A program made the translations under genes and the position numbers. Of a stretch of DNA of 64,000 nucleotides, positions 15,821-24,631 are shown in pieces. Position 1 is the first letter of the stretch. Every line of letters begins with the position of its first letter. The notes beneath the pieces are model-generated. The model saw nothing but the letters and a program-made list of their open reading frames with translations. It searched no databases and was not told the origin of the DNA. The stretch spans positions 1 through 64,000 of the forward strand of contig NZ_BBQZ01000007.1 in the NCBI RefSeq assembly GCF_000974805.1, in the 5' to 3' direction. This DNA comes from Demequina salsinemoris. Lineage in GTDB: Bacteria > Actinomycetota > Actinomycetes > Actinomycetales > Demequinaceae.

Positions 15821-17782
15821 TCACGCGGGCAGCGGCGCGAGGCTGTACTCGGCCGAGGCGCCGCTCTTGACGATCACCATGACCTCCTCGAAGAGGCGGT
15901 TCCGGCGCAGCGAGATCCGCCCCGCGTAGACACCGGGCTCGCCGTCCACCGGCGCGAGGATGTGGCCGTCCGCCCAGACCTGGGCCGGCGCATCGTCCGC
16001 ATCCTCAATACGAACGGTCACCTCCCAGAACACTTCGCCCCGCTCAATCTGGACGGTGTGCGCGGTCGCAACGACCGCATCGTCCATGGACGATGCTCCA
16101 CCAGGGATGACGTCGCTAGGCAGGCTCGGCGTGAGGAAGGCGGGCAGACGGCGCTGGGTCGCCTGCTCGTACGCGTACGCCCGGTCGATCAGGACGTCGT
16201 CCGAGTACGCGGGCCCCGCGAAGGTGAGTCCGACGGGCATCTGGGTGTCGCCCATGAAGCCCATCGGCACGGTCACCGTCGGGATGCCGAGGTGGCGGAT
16301 CACGCGGTTGCCGTTCGAGTACACGACTCCGTTCTGGCTCGCGTGCGCGAGACTCTCGGGCCGCGTGAAGAGGTCGTCGCGGCCCACGTCACCGGCCGCG
16401 GGGAAGACGATGAGGTCCAGCCCCTCCGCCACGAGCCAGTCCTCGAAATCAGCCTTGCGCGCGGCCTCGAGCCCGGTGAGGAGCTGGTCGAAGCCCGGGA
16501 CCTCGTCGAAGGAGGACGGCACGCCCGCCTTCGCCATCTCCGCGAGGCGCTGCCAGTCGAAGCCGCCGCGCGCACGCGTGATCCACACAGGCCACAGCGC
16601 GTCCTCGACCGGAAAGACGGAGTCGCCGTCCACGTCGGCCCAACTGCTGAGCTCGGGATCGCCGTTGACCTTCAGGAACTGGTCGAGCACCATCGCGGTG
16701 ACAGGGCCGCCCTCCATGGTCCGCCAGTTCGCGGGGACGAGCCCGCGCGCGGCCAGACCCTCGGCGCCGGGCCTGTCCTCCTCGTAGTTGTTCCACGCGA
16801 GGAAGTCGACCTCGACCACCTCGGCGCCCAGGTCTCGAAGATCGGCAGCGGCCTGGTCCCACAGCTTGCGCACGCTCGGCCGGATGACCGGGGGCTCGAG
16901 GGGAGCGTCGTCCTCCCCGATGAAGATCGTGGGCACGCCGATGCGGAGGCCGTCGAGGCGCGTCGGGCGCTCGCGGAGCATCGGCTTGGACACGACGTCC
17001 TCGGGGGTGGGGAGCGCGACCGCGGTCTGCTGGCGCCAGAAGTCGCCGGTCGTGTCGGGGTCGGTCGCGATGAGGACGTCGAGCAGGACCATGAGGTCGG
17101 ACACCGTGCGGGTGTGCGGGACGACGACGTCGCACGCGGGGCGCAGCGGCCAGTTTCCGCGGATCGAGATGAGGCCGCGCGAGGGCGTGTAGGCGACGAG
17201 CGCGTTGTTGCTCGCCGGCGACCGGCCCGAGGACACCGTCTCCTCGGCCATGCCGAAAGCCGCCATGCTTGCCGCCGTCGAGGTGCCCGAGCCGTTCGAT
17301 GATCCCGAGCCGTACGCCGCCGTGATGTAGTCCGGGTTGTACGGGCTGCGCGCGTAGTCGTAGACGCCCGGCTGGATGCCGCCCGCCGCCATCGGCGGCA
17401 TGTTCGTCTTTCCGATCAGCACGGCCCCGGCCGCCTTGAGGAGCCCAACGCTCGCCGCATCGTCCGTGGCCACGAGATCCTTGAGCGCCGGGCTGCCCGA
17501 CGCGACCGTCAGTCCCTTCGCCTTGTAGGAGTCCTTGATCGTGAACGGGATGCCCTCGAGCGGTCCCGCCTCGCCTCGCGCGCGGCGCGCGTCCGAGGCC
17601 GCGGCGTCCGCGAGCGCCTCCGGGTTGAGCACCGCGATCGCGTGCAGGCACGGCCCGGTGCGGTCGTAGTACGCGATGCGGTTGAGATAGGCGGTCACGA
17701 GGTCGACGCTCGTGATCGCTCCCGACTCGAGCGCGGCCTTCATCTCCGGAAGGCCCAGCTCCACGATGTCGTAGCTCGTCAC
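15821..17782 (-). CDS. amidase signature family enzyme with C-terminal extension
   Basis: The 653-residue amidase has the Ser-cisSer-Lys triad region. The lysine is near K83 in PFTIKDSYK, the cis-serine near S162 in YGSGSSNGSGT, and the nucleophile near S185 in EETVSSGRSPA. The core ends near residue 560. The last about 90 residues are a predicted beta-rich module (VFWEVTVRIED...VYAGRISLRR...) not usual for amidases. No signal peptide is visible, so it probably acts in the cytoplasm on imported amides. AGGAG precedes the GTG start. The upstream region carries two copies of a 17-bp repeat. It is coupled to the racemase-like gene downstream. Confidence 0.88.
   Translation of the reverse strand: MTSYDIVELGLPEMKAALESGAITSVDLVTAYLNRIAYYDRTGPCLHAIAVLNPEALADAAASDARRARGEAGPLEGIPFTIKDSYKAKGLTVASGSPALKDLVATDDAASVGLLKAAGAVLIGKTNMPPMAAGGIQPGVYDYARSPYNPDYITAAYGSGSSNGSGTSTAASMAAFGMAEETVSSGRSPASNNALVAYTPSRGLISIRGNWPLRPACDVVVPHTRTVSDLMVLLDVLIATDPDTTGDFWRQQTAVALPTPEDVVSKPMLRERPTRLDGLRIGVPTIFIGEDDAPLEPPVIRPSVRKLWDQAAADLRDLGAEVVEVDFLAWNNYEEDRPGAEGLAARGLVPANWRTMEGGPVTAMVLDQFLKVNGDPELSSWADVDGDSVFPVEDALWPVWITRARGGFDWQRLAEMAKAGVPSSFDEVPGFDQLLTGLEAARKADFEDWLVAEGLDLIVFPAAGDVGRDDLFTRPESLAHASQNGVVYSNGNRVIRHLGIPTVTVPMGFMGDTQMPVGLTFAGPAYSDDVLIDRAYAYEQATQRRLPAFLTPSLPSDVIPGGASSMDDAVVATAHTVQIERGEVFWEVTVRIEDADDAPAQVWADGHILAPVDGEPGVYAGRISLRRNRLFEEVMVIVKSGASAEYSLAPLPA
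16077..16096. repeat. perfect 20-bp palindrome made of two GCATCGTCC copies
   Basis: The sequence GCATCGTCCATGGACGATGC is identical to its own reverse complement. It consists of the window's abundant 9-mer in both orientations around AT. It lies inside the amidase gene, in the C-terminal extension part, so it must also satisfy the reading frame. Confidence 0.8.
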
Positions 17783-17859
17783 GGTCCCTGTGCTCCTTCG
17801 TCGCGGAACGGGTGAGGATTCCGACGTTAGACCTCGCTGTTTGCGGGGAGGTTACGGGC

Positions 17860-17917
17860 GAGCGTCAGGATCGTCGTTCCGGGACCGGTTCCATCCCGCG
17901 GAGCGTCAGGATCGTCG
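17860..17917 (+). repeat. two direct copies of GAGCGTCAGGATCGTCG upstream of the amidase
   Basis: Identical 17-mers lie at 17860-17876 and 17901-17917, 41 bp apart. They sit in the 234-bp gap between the M20 peptidase stop and the amidase start, roughly 80-135 bp upstream of the amidase. Related copies occur near 31026-31134 at the other end of the catabolic block. They could be operators or boundary repeats. Confidence 0.7.
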
Positions 17918-17956
17918 ACGCGGACAGGCACAGGCGAGGGAACGCGTGACGTGCGG

Positions 17957-17993
17957 AAGGCCCGCGCCCCCGCAGGACGGGGACACGGGCCTT
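17957..17993 (-). terminator. hairpin behind the M20 peptidase gene
   Basis: AAGGCCCG (17957-17964) and CGGGCCTT (17986-17993) are perfect inverted arms with a GC-rich loop, 24 bp past the peptidase stop. No T-run follows on either strand, so termination strength is uncertain. Confidence 0.45.
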
Positions 17994-18016
17994 CACGATC
18001 GTGGTGGGCGGATCGG

Positions 18017-19300
18017 TCAGGACCCCTCGGGGAAGTCCTCGCCCTTGTCCTGGTTGCAGATGTCGAGCGCAGTGAGGGCGAAGACCTTCGACGCGATCTC
18101 CATCTCGCTGATGTACATGTTCTCGTTCGCGAACGCGCTGCGGATGCCCGCGCCGTGTCCCGGTCCCCACAGCACGCAGGGGATCCCCGCCGCCCACAGG
18201 TGCGAGGTGTCGTCGCCCGAGTACGAGCCGGGCACGTGCACGCCGATCAGCTCCGGCTCCTTGCCCGTGACCTCGGTGTAGTGCGAGGCGACCGACTGGA
18301 CGATGTACGCATCTGCCGGGATCTCGAACGGCTCGTGCCCGCGGGTCTTGCCCTCGTGAAAGCGCGCGGGCGGCGGGATCTGAACCTCGTACTCGAGCTC
18401 CGGGTCCTCGGCCTTGAGCTCCTCCATCACCCGCACGAAGTCCGCCTCGACCGAGTCGATGCTCTGGCCCGGCAGGAAGCGCACGTCGATCAGGGCGGTG
18501 CAGTAGTCCGAGACGTAGTTCGCACCGCGGGTGTCGTGCGCGCTGCCACGGCCGCCGACGATCGCGCCGAGGTTCATCTGCGGGATGTCGGGCAGGTCGG
18601 GGCGCGGCTCGTGGGTGAACTCGATCGAGTTGAGCGCGGGGACGGCCTTGACCATCTTCGCGATCGCGTCGACGGAGTCCTCCTTGTACATGATGTGCGC
18701 CGACTTGCCCTTGATGGTGATAGCGACGCTGCACGTGCCGACGTTCATGGTGAGCACATTGCGCACGCCGAACGCCTCGGGCACGATCGCTGCATCGGTG
18801 CGGAAGCCGCTCTTCATGAGCATGTCGGTGCCGAGCCCGCCGTGGAGCTCGCCAGCGACGAGCGCGACCACGAGGTCTCCCTTGAGCTTGACGCCCGACT
18901 TCCTGATCGCCTCCGCCGCGTGGATCATCGAGGCGTCGGCACCCTTCATGTTGATGACACCCGCGCCGAAGAGGAGGTCACCCTCGACCTTCGCCTCGAA
19001 CGGGTCGTGGTCCCAGCCGTCCTCGAGCGGGTCGATGTCGATATGACCGTTGAGCATGAGGCTCTTGCCGCCGCCCTCACCCTTCAGGGTGGCGATGGTC
19101 TGGTAGCGGCCCGGCTCGACCTCGAACAGGTCGACCTCGTAGCCGCGCTCGGTGAAGAACTCGGCGAGGTGGCGCGCGAGAGGCGTCTCCTCACCCTTGA
19201 TGCTGGGGAAGCGGATGAGGTCCTTTGCGATATCGACCAGCTCGTCCCGATCGACATGCGCGAAGACGGCCTCGGCCTCGGACGTGAGTGCGGTGGACAT
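18017..19300 (-). CDS. M20 family metallopeptidase/deacylase (ArgE/DapE type)
   Basis: The 427-residue protein has the M20 metal-binding motif NGHIDID (H86, D88), the bridging region GAGVINMKG and the catalytic glutamate segment AGELHGGLG. A dimerisation domain (about 190-310) lies between the two catalytic halves. Family members remove amino acids or acyl/carbamoyl groups from peptides and N-substituted amino acids using one or two zinc ions. It is the last gene of the dipeptide-type ABC operon, so it probably hydrolyses the imported compound in the cytoplasm. The precise substrate (peptide, N-acyl or N-carbamoyl amino acid) is not evident. Confidence 0.88.
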   Translation of the reverse strand: MSTALTSEAEAVFAHVDRDELVDIAKDLIRFPSIKGEETPLARHLAEFFTERGYEVDLFEVEPGRYQTIATLKGEGGGKSLMLNGHIDIDPLEDGWDHDPFEAKVEGDLLFGAGVINMKGADASMIHAAEAIRKSGVKLKGDLVVALVAGELHGGLGTDMLMKSGFRTDAAIVPEAFGVRNVLTMNVGTCSVAITIKGKSAHIMYKEDSVDAIAKMVKAVPALNSIEFTHEPRPDLPDIPQMNLGAIVGGRGSAHDTRGANYVSDYCTALIDVRFLPGQSIDSVEADFVRVMEELKAEDPELEYEVQIPPPARFHEGKTRGHEPFEIPADAYIVQSVASHYTEVTGKEPELIGVHVPGSYSGDDTSHLWAAGIPCVLWGPGHGAGIRSAFANENMYISEMEIASKVFALTALDICNQDKGEDFPEGS

Positions 19301-19348
19301 AGGTGTTTCAGCTCCTTCAGTAGACGATCCAGCGGGGCGCGCGACCGG

Positions 19349-20932
19349 TCAGCTGACCGCGTGCACCGCCATGCTGGCTGCGAGCAGCTCCTGCACGTAC
19401 GGATCCTTGGGGTGGGTGAACAGCTCCTCGGACGGCGCATCCTCGACGATCTGGCCATCCCGCACCACGACGATGCGGTCGGCGATCGAGCGGATGACGC
19501 CCAGGTCGTGAGTGACGAAGAGCATGGGGATGCCTCGTTCCGCGCGGATCTTGAGCAGCAGATCTACGACGTCGGCCTGCACGGAGACGTCAAGCGCCGA
19601 GGTGGGCTCGTCGAGGATCATGACTGCAGGATCCTGCGCGAGCGCGCGGGCGATGCTCACACGCTGACGCTCGCCGCCCGAGAGCCGGCGGGGCTTGCGC
19701 TCGGCGTACTCGCGCGGCAGGCGCACCGAGTCGAGGAGTTCAAGCATGCGCTCGCGGCGCGCCGCAGCCGGCACACCCGCGACCTTGAGGGTCCGCATGA
19801 TCGTCCAGCCGATGGTCCGCACGGGGTTGAGCGTGCTGGTCGGGTCCTGGAAGACCATGCCAACCTTGCCGCGCCCTCGCGCGCCCCGGAACACGTCGAC
19901 AGTGCCGGAGGTCGGGTCCTGAAGGCCGCACAGCACGCGGGACAGCGTGGTCTTGCCGGAGCCGCTCTCGCCGACGACGCCGAGGATCTCTTGATCGTTG
20001 AGGATGAGGCTCACGTGGTCGAGCGCGGTGTGCCCCGCGTGGCGGCGGCGCCCTCCGAACCTCACCGACAGCTCGAAGACCTGCATCGTCGGCTCCTCGG
20101 CGATCTCGGGACGCCCCTCGGCGTCCCGTCCGCCGTGAGGCACGTCGACCTTCGGCAGCGCGGACACGAGTCGGTTCGTGTACGGGTGCTCCGGGGAGGT
20201 GAGGACCTTCGTCGCCGGGCCGCTCTCCACGCACTCGCCGCGCTGCATGACCAGGAGCCGGTCGGCGTGCTTGCCGATGAGCGCGAGGTCATGGCTCACG
20301 AGGATGACCGCGACCCCGAGCGTGGTACGCAGCTCGGTGACGAGGTCAAGCACCGCAGCCTCCGTGCGGACGTCCAGCCCGGTGGTCGGCTCGTCCATGA
20401 CGATGACCGAGGGACGCATCGAGATCGCCATCGCGATAACGACGCGCTGAAGCTGGCCGCCGGAGAGCTCGTGAGGGTAGCGCGCGAGGGCCGCCTTGGG
20501 GTCCGGTAGCCGCACCTGGGCGAAGAGCTCCAGAACGCGAGCCCGCGCCTCCTTCTCGCTCACTCCGTGCACCGTCATGCACTCGGCGACCTGGTCCCCG
20601 ACCTTCATGCGGGGATTCAGCGCCGTCATGGGGCTCTGGTAGACCATGGCGATCTCGCGCCCGAGGATCTCCCGCCGCTCATGCGCGGTCACCGAGCGCA
20701 GGTCGCGGCCGCGGAGACGGAGCTCCCCCTCGACGATGCGGGCGTTCGAGGGCAGGTAGTCCATGAGGCTGAGCGAGACGGTCGACTTGCCCGAACCCGA
20801 CTCGCCGACGATCCCAAGGCACTCCCCCGGGTGGATCTCGAACGACACCTGGTCGACGGCACGCTTGTCGTCGTAGCAGATACTCACGCCCGACGCCTCG
20901 AGGATCGGCTCGGCAGTCGTGGCGGCGCTCAT
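19349..20932 (-). CDS. dipeptide/oligopeptide ABC transporter, fused double ATPase
   Basis: The 527-residue protein is two complete ABC cassettes in one chain, equivalent to DppD plus DppF. The first has Walker A GESGSGKST, signature LSGGQLQRV and Walker B VIVMDEPTTGLD. The second has GESGSGKTT, LSGGERQRVS and VMILDEPTSALD. Both look active. The start MSAATTAEP at 20932 overlaps the stop of the permease gene (ATGA). It energises the importer formed with the two permeases and the lipoprotein upstream. Fused pairs like this are common in actinobacteria. Confidence 0.93.
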   Translation of the reverse strand: MSAATTAEPILEASGVSICYDDKRAVDQVSFEIHPGECLGIVGESGSGKSTVSLSLMDYLPSNARIVEGELRLRGRDLRSVTAHERREILGREIAMVYQSPMTALNPRMKVGDQVAECMTVHGVSEKEARARVLELFAQVRLPDPKAALARYPHELSGGQLQRVVIAMAISMRPSVIVMDEPTTGLDVRTEAAVLDLVTELRTTLGVAVILVSHDLALIGKHADRLLVMQRGECVESGPATKVLTSPEHPYTNRLVSALPKVDVPHGGRDAEGRPEIAEEPTMQVFELSVRFGGRRRHAGHTALDHVSLILNDQEILGVVGESGSGKTTLSRVLCGLQDPTSGTVDVFRGARGRGKVGMVFQDPTSTLNPVRTIGWTIMRTLKVAGVPAAARRERMLELLDSVRLPREYAERKPRRLSGGERQRVSIARALAQDPAVMILDEPTSALDVSVQADVVDLLLKIRAERGIPMLFVTHDLGVIRSIADRIVVVRDGQIVEDAPSEELFTHPKDPYVQELLAASMAVHAVS

Positions 20933-21810
20933 GCGCGGCCTCCCTTCGACTCGTCGATGACGACGTTGACGGCGAGCACGACCAGGGCGATCGCCGCCGC
21001 GGGGGCGAGCACGACCCACGGGGCCGCGCTCATGTACGCACGCCCCTCGTTCACCATGAGGCCCCAGTCCGGCGTTGGCGGCTGGACCCCGAGCCCCAGG
21101 AACCCGAGCGCCGCGAGCGTGAGGAGGCTGTGCGAGAAGCGCAGGCCCGCCTCGGTGAGGAGCGTCGGCGCGGCGTTGGGAAGGACCTCGCGGAACACGA
21201 TCGAGAGGGTCCCCTCGCCGCGGACCTTCGCGGCCTCAGTGAAGGGAAGCTTCGCGACCTGCAGCGCGGCGGTGCGGGCGATGCGTGCGATCGGGGGGAA
21301 GAAGACGAGCGTGATCGCAAGCACGAGGATCGGGATGCTGCTGCCGAACACGGCGAGGACGAGCAGCGCGATCAGCAGCGAGGGGATCGACTGGAGCACG
21401 TCGGCGATGCGCATCACGAGCATGTCGTAGGTGCCGCCGATGTATCCGCTCGTGATTCCGACGATGGCCCCGACGATCATCGAGGAGATGGTGCACAGCA
21501 GCGCGAGCAGCAGGGTCGCCCGCCCACCGACCAGGATCCGCGAGAACACATCCCTGCCGTAGTTGTCGGTGCCGAGCAGATGGTCTGCGGACGGCGCGAC
21601 GAGCAGAGCCTCCGGATTGAGGTCGGTCGCGCTGTATGGAGCGATCGCGGCGCCGAAGACCACGATCAGGCCCGCCGCAAGCACGACCACGGCGGCGACC
21701 CGACCCGTCCAGCTGAGGTCTGCCCACCAGGATCGACCGGCCGCCCATCGGGCGCGCGGCGCCCGCGGGGCCCGGCCGGAGGTGTCGTTGTCTCGTGCCA
21801 TCGCGGTCAT
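20929..21810 (-). CDS. dipeptide-type ABC transporter permease (DppC-like)
   Basis: The 293-residue inner-membrane protein has an N-terminal membrane helix (about 35-55). The DppC-type opening follows, APSADHLLGTDNYGRDVFSRILVGGRATL, then five further helices. The cytoplasmic coupling loop EAAKVRGEGTLSIVFREVLPN contacts the ATPase. The ATG at 21810 overlaps the stop of the upstream permease (ATGA), and its own stop overlaps the ATPase start. It is the second permease of the importer. Confidence 0.92.
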   Translation of the reverse strand: MTAMARDNDTSGRAPRAPRARWAAGRSWWADLSWTGRVAAVVVLAAGLIVVFGAAIAPYSATDLNPEALLVAPSADHLLGTDNYGRDVFSRILVGGRATLLLALLCTISSMIVGAIVGITSGYIGGTYDMLVMRIADVLQSIPSLLIALLVLAVFGSSIPILVLAITLVFFPPIARIARTAALQVAKLPFTEAAKVRGEGTLSIVFREVLPNAAPTLLTEAGLRFSHSLLTLAALGFLGLGVQPPTPDWGLMVNEGRAYMSAAPWVVLAPAAAIALVVLAVNVVIDESKGGRA

Positions 21811-22745
21811 GACTTCCTCAGTCTGGGGTTGAGCCCGACGACGATCAGGTCTGCGACCAGGTTCGCCGTCGTGACGATCGCGGAGGTGAGCAGCACCGCG
21901 GCCGCCAGCAGCGGCACGTCGCGATTGTTCGCGGCCTGCACGGTCAGCGAGCCGATGCCCGGGAAGGAGAAGATCGTCTCGACGACGGCGAGGCTCCCGA
22001 GCAGGTACGCGACGTTGGTGCCGGTCGCGGTCACGGCCGGGGCGATCGCGTTGCCCATGACGTGCTTGCGGAAGACCTTCCATTCGGAGAGGCCCTTGAG
22101 ACGCGCGGTGCGGACGTAGTCGAGCTCGAGCGTCTGGACGGTTCCCTGGCGCATCATCCGGATCGTGAGGGCGAGCACCACGATCGTGGCCGTCGCGACC
22201 GGCATCACCAGCTTCGCCGGATCGTCGAAGGGCGAGCCGGTGATGATGCTGGCGGCAGGAAGCACACCCAGGATGTTCGCGAAGACGAAGATCAGCAGGA
22301 TCGCCCACACGAACTCCGGGAAGGAGAAGGCGGTGAGGGTGACCCAGGAGATGATCCTGTCGATCGCGCCGCCCTCGCGCGAGCCCGCCCACATCCCCAG
22401 CACGATCCCCAGGGGGACCGAGATAAGGAGGACGAGTCCGGCGAGGACGGCGCTGTTGGCAAGCCGCGCCATGACGAGGGGACCGATCTCCGTCTGGAAG
22501 ACCAGTGAGGTGCCGAAGTCCCCGCGCAGCGCCCCCCCGAACCAGGACCAGAACCTGACCAGCACCGGCTGGTCGAGCCCCAGCTGCTGACGGACGAACT
22601 CCAGGCTCTCAGGGGTGGCGAGGATTCCCAGCTTCGTCTCGGCGGCATCGGTCGGGAGGAAGGAGGTGATCGTGAAGATCACCAGCGCTACGAGCGCCAG
22701 GGTGAGAAGGAGGAGCCCCACCCGTTGCGCGGCATACCGAACCAT
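21807..22745 (-). CDS. dipeptide-type ABC transporter permease (DppB-like)
   Basis: The 312-residue permease begins MVRYAAQRVGLLLLTLALVALVIFTITSFLPTD, the usual DppB start with the first helix at about 9-30. It carries the coupling motif DYVRTARLKGLSEWKVFRKHVMGNA and the following GSLAVVETIFSFPGIG segment. Six membrane helices are expected. It is the first permease gene after the binding-protein gene, 8 bp downstream of it, and overlaps the second permease by four bases. Confidence 0.93.
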   Translation of the reverse strand: MVRYAAQRVGLLLLTLALVALVIFTITSFLPTDAAETKLGILATPESLEFVRQQLGLDQPVLVRFWSWFGGALRGDFGTSLVFQTEIGPLVMARLANSAVLAGLVLLISVPLGIVLGMWAGSREGGAIDRIISWVTLTAFSFPEFVWAILLIFVFANILGVLPAASIITGSPFDDPAKLVMPVATATIVVLALTIRMMRQGTVQTLELDYVRTARLKGLSEWKVFRKHVMGNAIAPAVTATGTNVAYLLGSLAVVETIFSFPGIGSLTVQAANNRDVPLLAAAVLLTSAIVTTANLVADLIVVGLNPRLRKS

Positions 22746-22753
22746 GACCTGTC

Positions 22754-24337
22754 TCAGCTCTCCACAGTGACGTTGAAGAGCTCGTAGTAGCCCATGGCCG
22801 ATCCGCTGAAGCCGCTGACATCGGAACCGGTCGCAGTGACCAGCGGCATCTCGTAGGGCACGAGCGCGTAGCCGCGCTCGGCGATAATCTCCTGCGCGTC
22901 GGCATACAGCTCGGCACGAGCTTCGGTGTCGGTGGTGGAACGCGCCTCGGTGATGAGCTCGTCGAGCTCGTCATCGCTGAAGTACGGGGACTCGGAGCCG
23001 CCACCGTTATAGGCGCCGTCGCTCTCGTAGAAGGGCGAGATCGAGCCGTCACCGTCGGGGAAGCCGGTGAAGTAGAACGCGACCATGGGCTGCTGGCGGT
23101 AGCCCTCGGTTCCCAGATCGCTGTTCGTCTTCGTGACGACGTTCAGCGTGATACCCGCCTGCGCCGCCATCTCGGCGTACGCCACCGTCATCTCGGAGAG
23201 GCCGAAGCGCTCGGTCGTGGTCCAGATGTCCATCTCGAACCCGTCCGGATAGCCGGCCTCGGCGAGAAGCTCCTTGGCCTTCTCGATGTTCTGCTCGGGA
23301 ACCTCGATGTCCGCGTGGTAAGGGTTGGCGCTGAGCACGACGTTGTCGGCCGTGGCGGTCGCGAGCCCACCGGTGGCGATCGCGGCGAGGGCCTCGCGAT
23401 CCATCACGAGGCGCAGCGCCTCCCGGACACGCTCGTCGTCAAGGGGCTCGAAGCTCGTGTTGAGGTAGATCGTGTGGAAGCTGGCGCCCGGGTTCTCGAT
23501 GAGCGCGACGTTGTCCGCCGCCTCGAGGGTCGAGAGCTGCTGCGCGGAGACCTGGCTGATCAGGTCGATGTCACCGGCGATGAGGCTCGTGCTCTGCGTC
23601 TCGGCCTGCGCGATCGTCACCTGGTGGATCTCGTCGAGCGTGATCGAGTCCTGGTCGCGATAGTCCTCGAAGGCCTTGTAGACGATCATCGAACCCTCGA
23701 CGTTCTCGTCCATGACGTAGGGACCGGTGCCGTCGGGCGTGGTCGCGAGCTCCTCCGCAGTCGATCCCTCCGGGACGATGGCGGCGTAGGGCTGAGCCAG
23801 GGCGGAGGCGAGGTCAGCCATCGGCTCGCTCAGGTGCAGCTCAACGGTCGTGTCGTCGATGGCGACGGCCTCCTCGATGGCGGTGTAGTACGCCGCGTGA
23901 GCCGTGGGGACGTCCGGGTCGATCAGACGCATGATCGAGTAGACCACGTCATCCGCGGTGAGCGCCTTGCCCGAGTGGAAGACCGCATCGTCGATGATCG
24001 TGAAGGTCCATACGAGGCCGTCGTCCGAGACGCTCCACTCGGAGGCGAGCTCCGGCTCGGGGGCCAGGTCGTCGTCGCTGAAGTCCGTGAGGGTCTCGTA
24101 GACGAGCTGGCCGAACTGGTACTCCTCGAGAAGGTTCATGTTGGCGGGGTCCAGCTCCGTCGGGTGGCCCGACCAGGCCATCTCGAAGACCGTCGGCTCC
24201 GCGTCGCCCGAGCCGGACGCGCTCGTCGCATCGCTCTCGCTGCTGGTGCATCCGCTGAGGGTCCCGGCAGCGACGAGTCCGGCGATGCCGAACGCCGCCG
24301 CCCGCCGAGAGGCGGTCATCCATGGCGTGGTGTGCAT
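22754..24337 (-). CDS. dipeptide-type ABC transporter substrate-binding lipoprotein
   Basis: The 527-residue SBP_bac_5 family protein has a lipoprotein signal peptide ending in the lipobox LSGC at C30. A Ser/Asp-rich linker and the mature binding domain follow (LASEWSVSDDGLVWTFTIIDDAVFHSGKALTADDVVYS is the family hallmark region). It would be anchored outside the membrane and capture peptides, opines, amides or similar solutes. GGGAGAG precedes the ATG. It is the first gene of the operon that continues with two permeases, the double ATPase and the M20 enzyme. The AT-rich region upstream probably holds its promoter. Confidence 0.92.
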   Translation of the reverse strand: MHTTPWMTASRRAAAFGIAGLVAAGTLSGCTSSESDATSASGSGDAEPTVFEMAWSGHPTELDPANMNLLEEYQFGQLVYETLTDFSDDDLAPEPELASEWSVSDDGLVWTFTIIDDAVFHSGKALTADDVVYSIMRLIDPDVPTAHAAYYTAIEEAVAIDDTTVELHLSEPMADLASALAQPYAAIVPEGSTAEELATTPDGTGPYVMDENVEGSMIVYKAFEDYRDQDSITLDEIHQVTIAQAETQSTSLIAGDIDLISQVSAQQLSTLEAADNVALIENPGASFHTIYLNTSFEPLDDERVREALRLVMDREALAAIATGGLATATADNVVLSANPYHADIEVPEQNIEKAKELLAEAGYPDGFEMDIWTTTERFGLSEMTVAYAEMAAQAGITLNVVTKTNSDLGTEGYRQQPMVAFYFTGFPDGDGSISPFYESDGAYNGGGSESPYFSDDELDELITEARSTTDTEARAELYADAQEIIAERGYALVPYEMPLVTATGSDVSGFSGSAMGYYELFNVTVES

Positions 24338-24631
24338 GTGTTCTCTCCCTAGTCATGGGCCGGGGCCCGCTGGCGATTTTCACACTAGGTGTCGGTCGTT
24401 ACGCCCAGGTTTCAGAGGCGAGTCTTTTTTGTAATTTTGAGCCTCTTCACGCGATTCTTTTTCAGTCTGAGAGGCTCCTTGGGCGGTTTCCTTTCACTCT
24501 TCGCCCGTTTCGACCAGCGGATTGCTCACTCCCGACGCAAGTCCGCGAGCACCAAGGCAGGACGCGGCGCGCATAGCTATGAGGGTCGGTGCCGAGTGCC
24601 GCTGCGGGGCGAGGGGCGAGAGCGCGGAGGC
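24338..24631. promoter_or_regulatory. intergenic control region with AT-rich block and inverted repeat
   Basis: This gap separates the Lrp-type gene from the binding-protein gene. Around 24420-24500 it contains T-rich runs (TTTTTTGTAATTTT, TTCTTTTTCAG) that stand out in this GC-rich window. An inverted repeat, GAGCCTCT (24439-24446) with AGAGGCTC (24470-24477), has centres 31 bp apart. The spacing and position suit a dimeric regulator such as the adjacent Lrp protein. I could not assign firm -35/-10 boxes. Confidence 0.5.

Noticed and set aside
17951..20509. 852-codon plus-strand open frame
   Set aside because: It is antisense to the M20 and ABC ATPase genes, which carry clear catalytic motifs. 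The antisense protein shows none.
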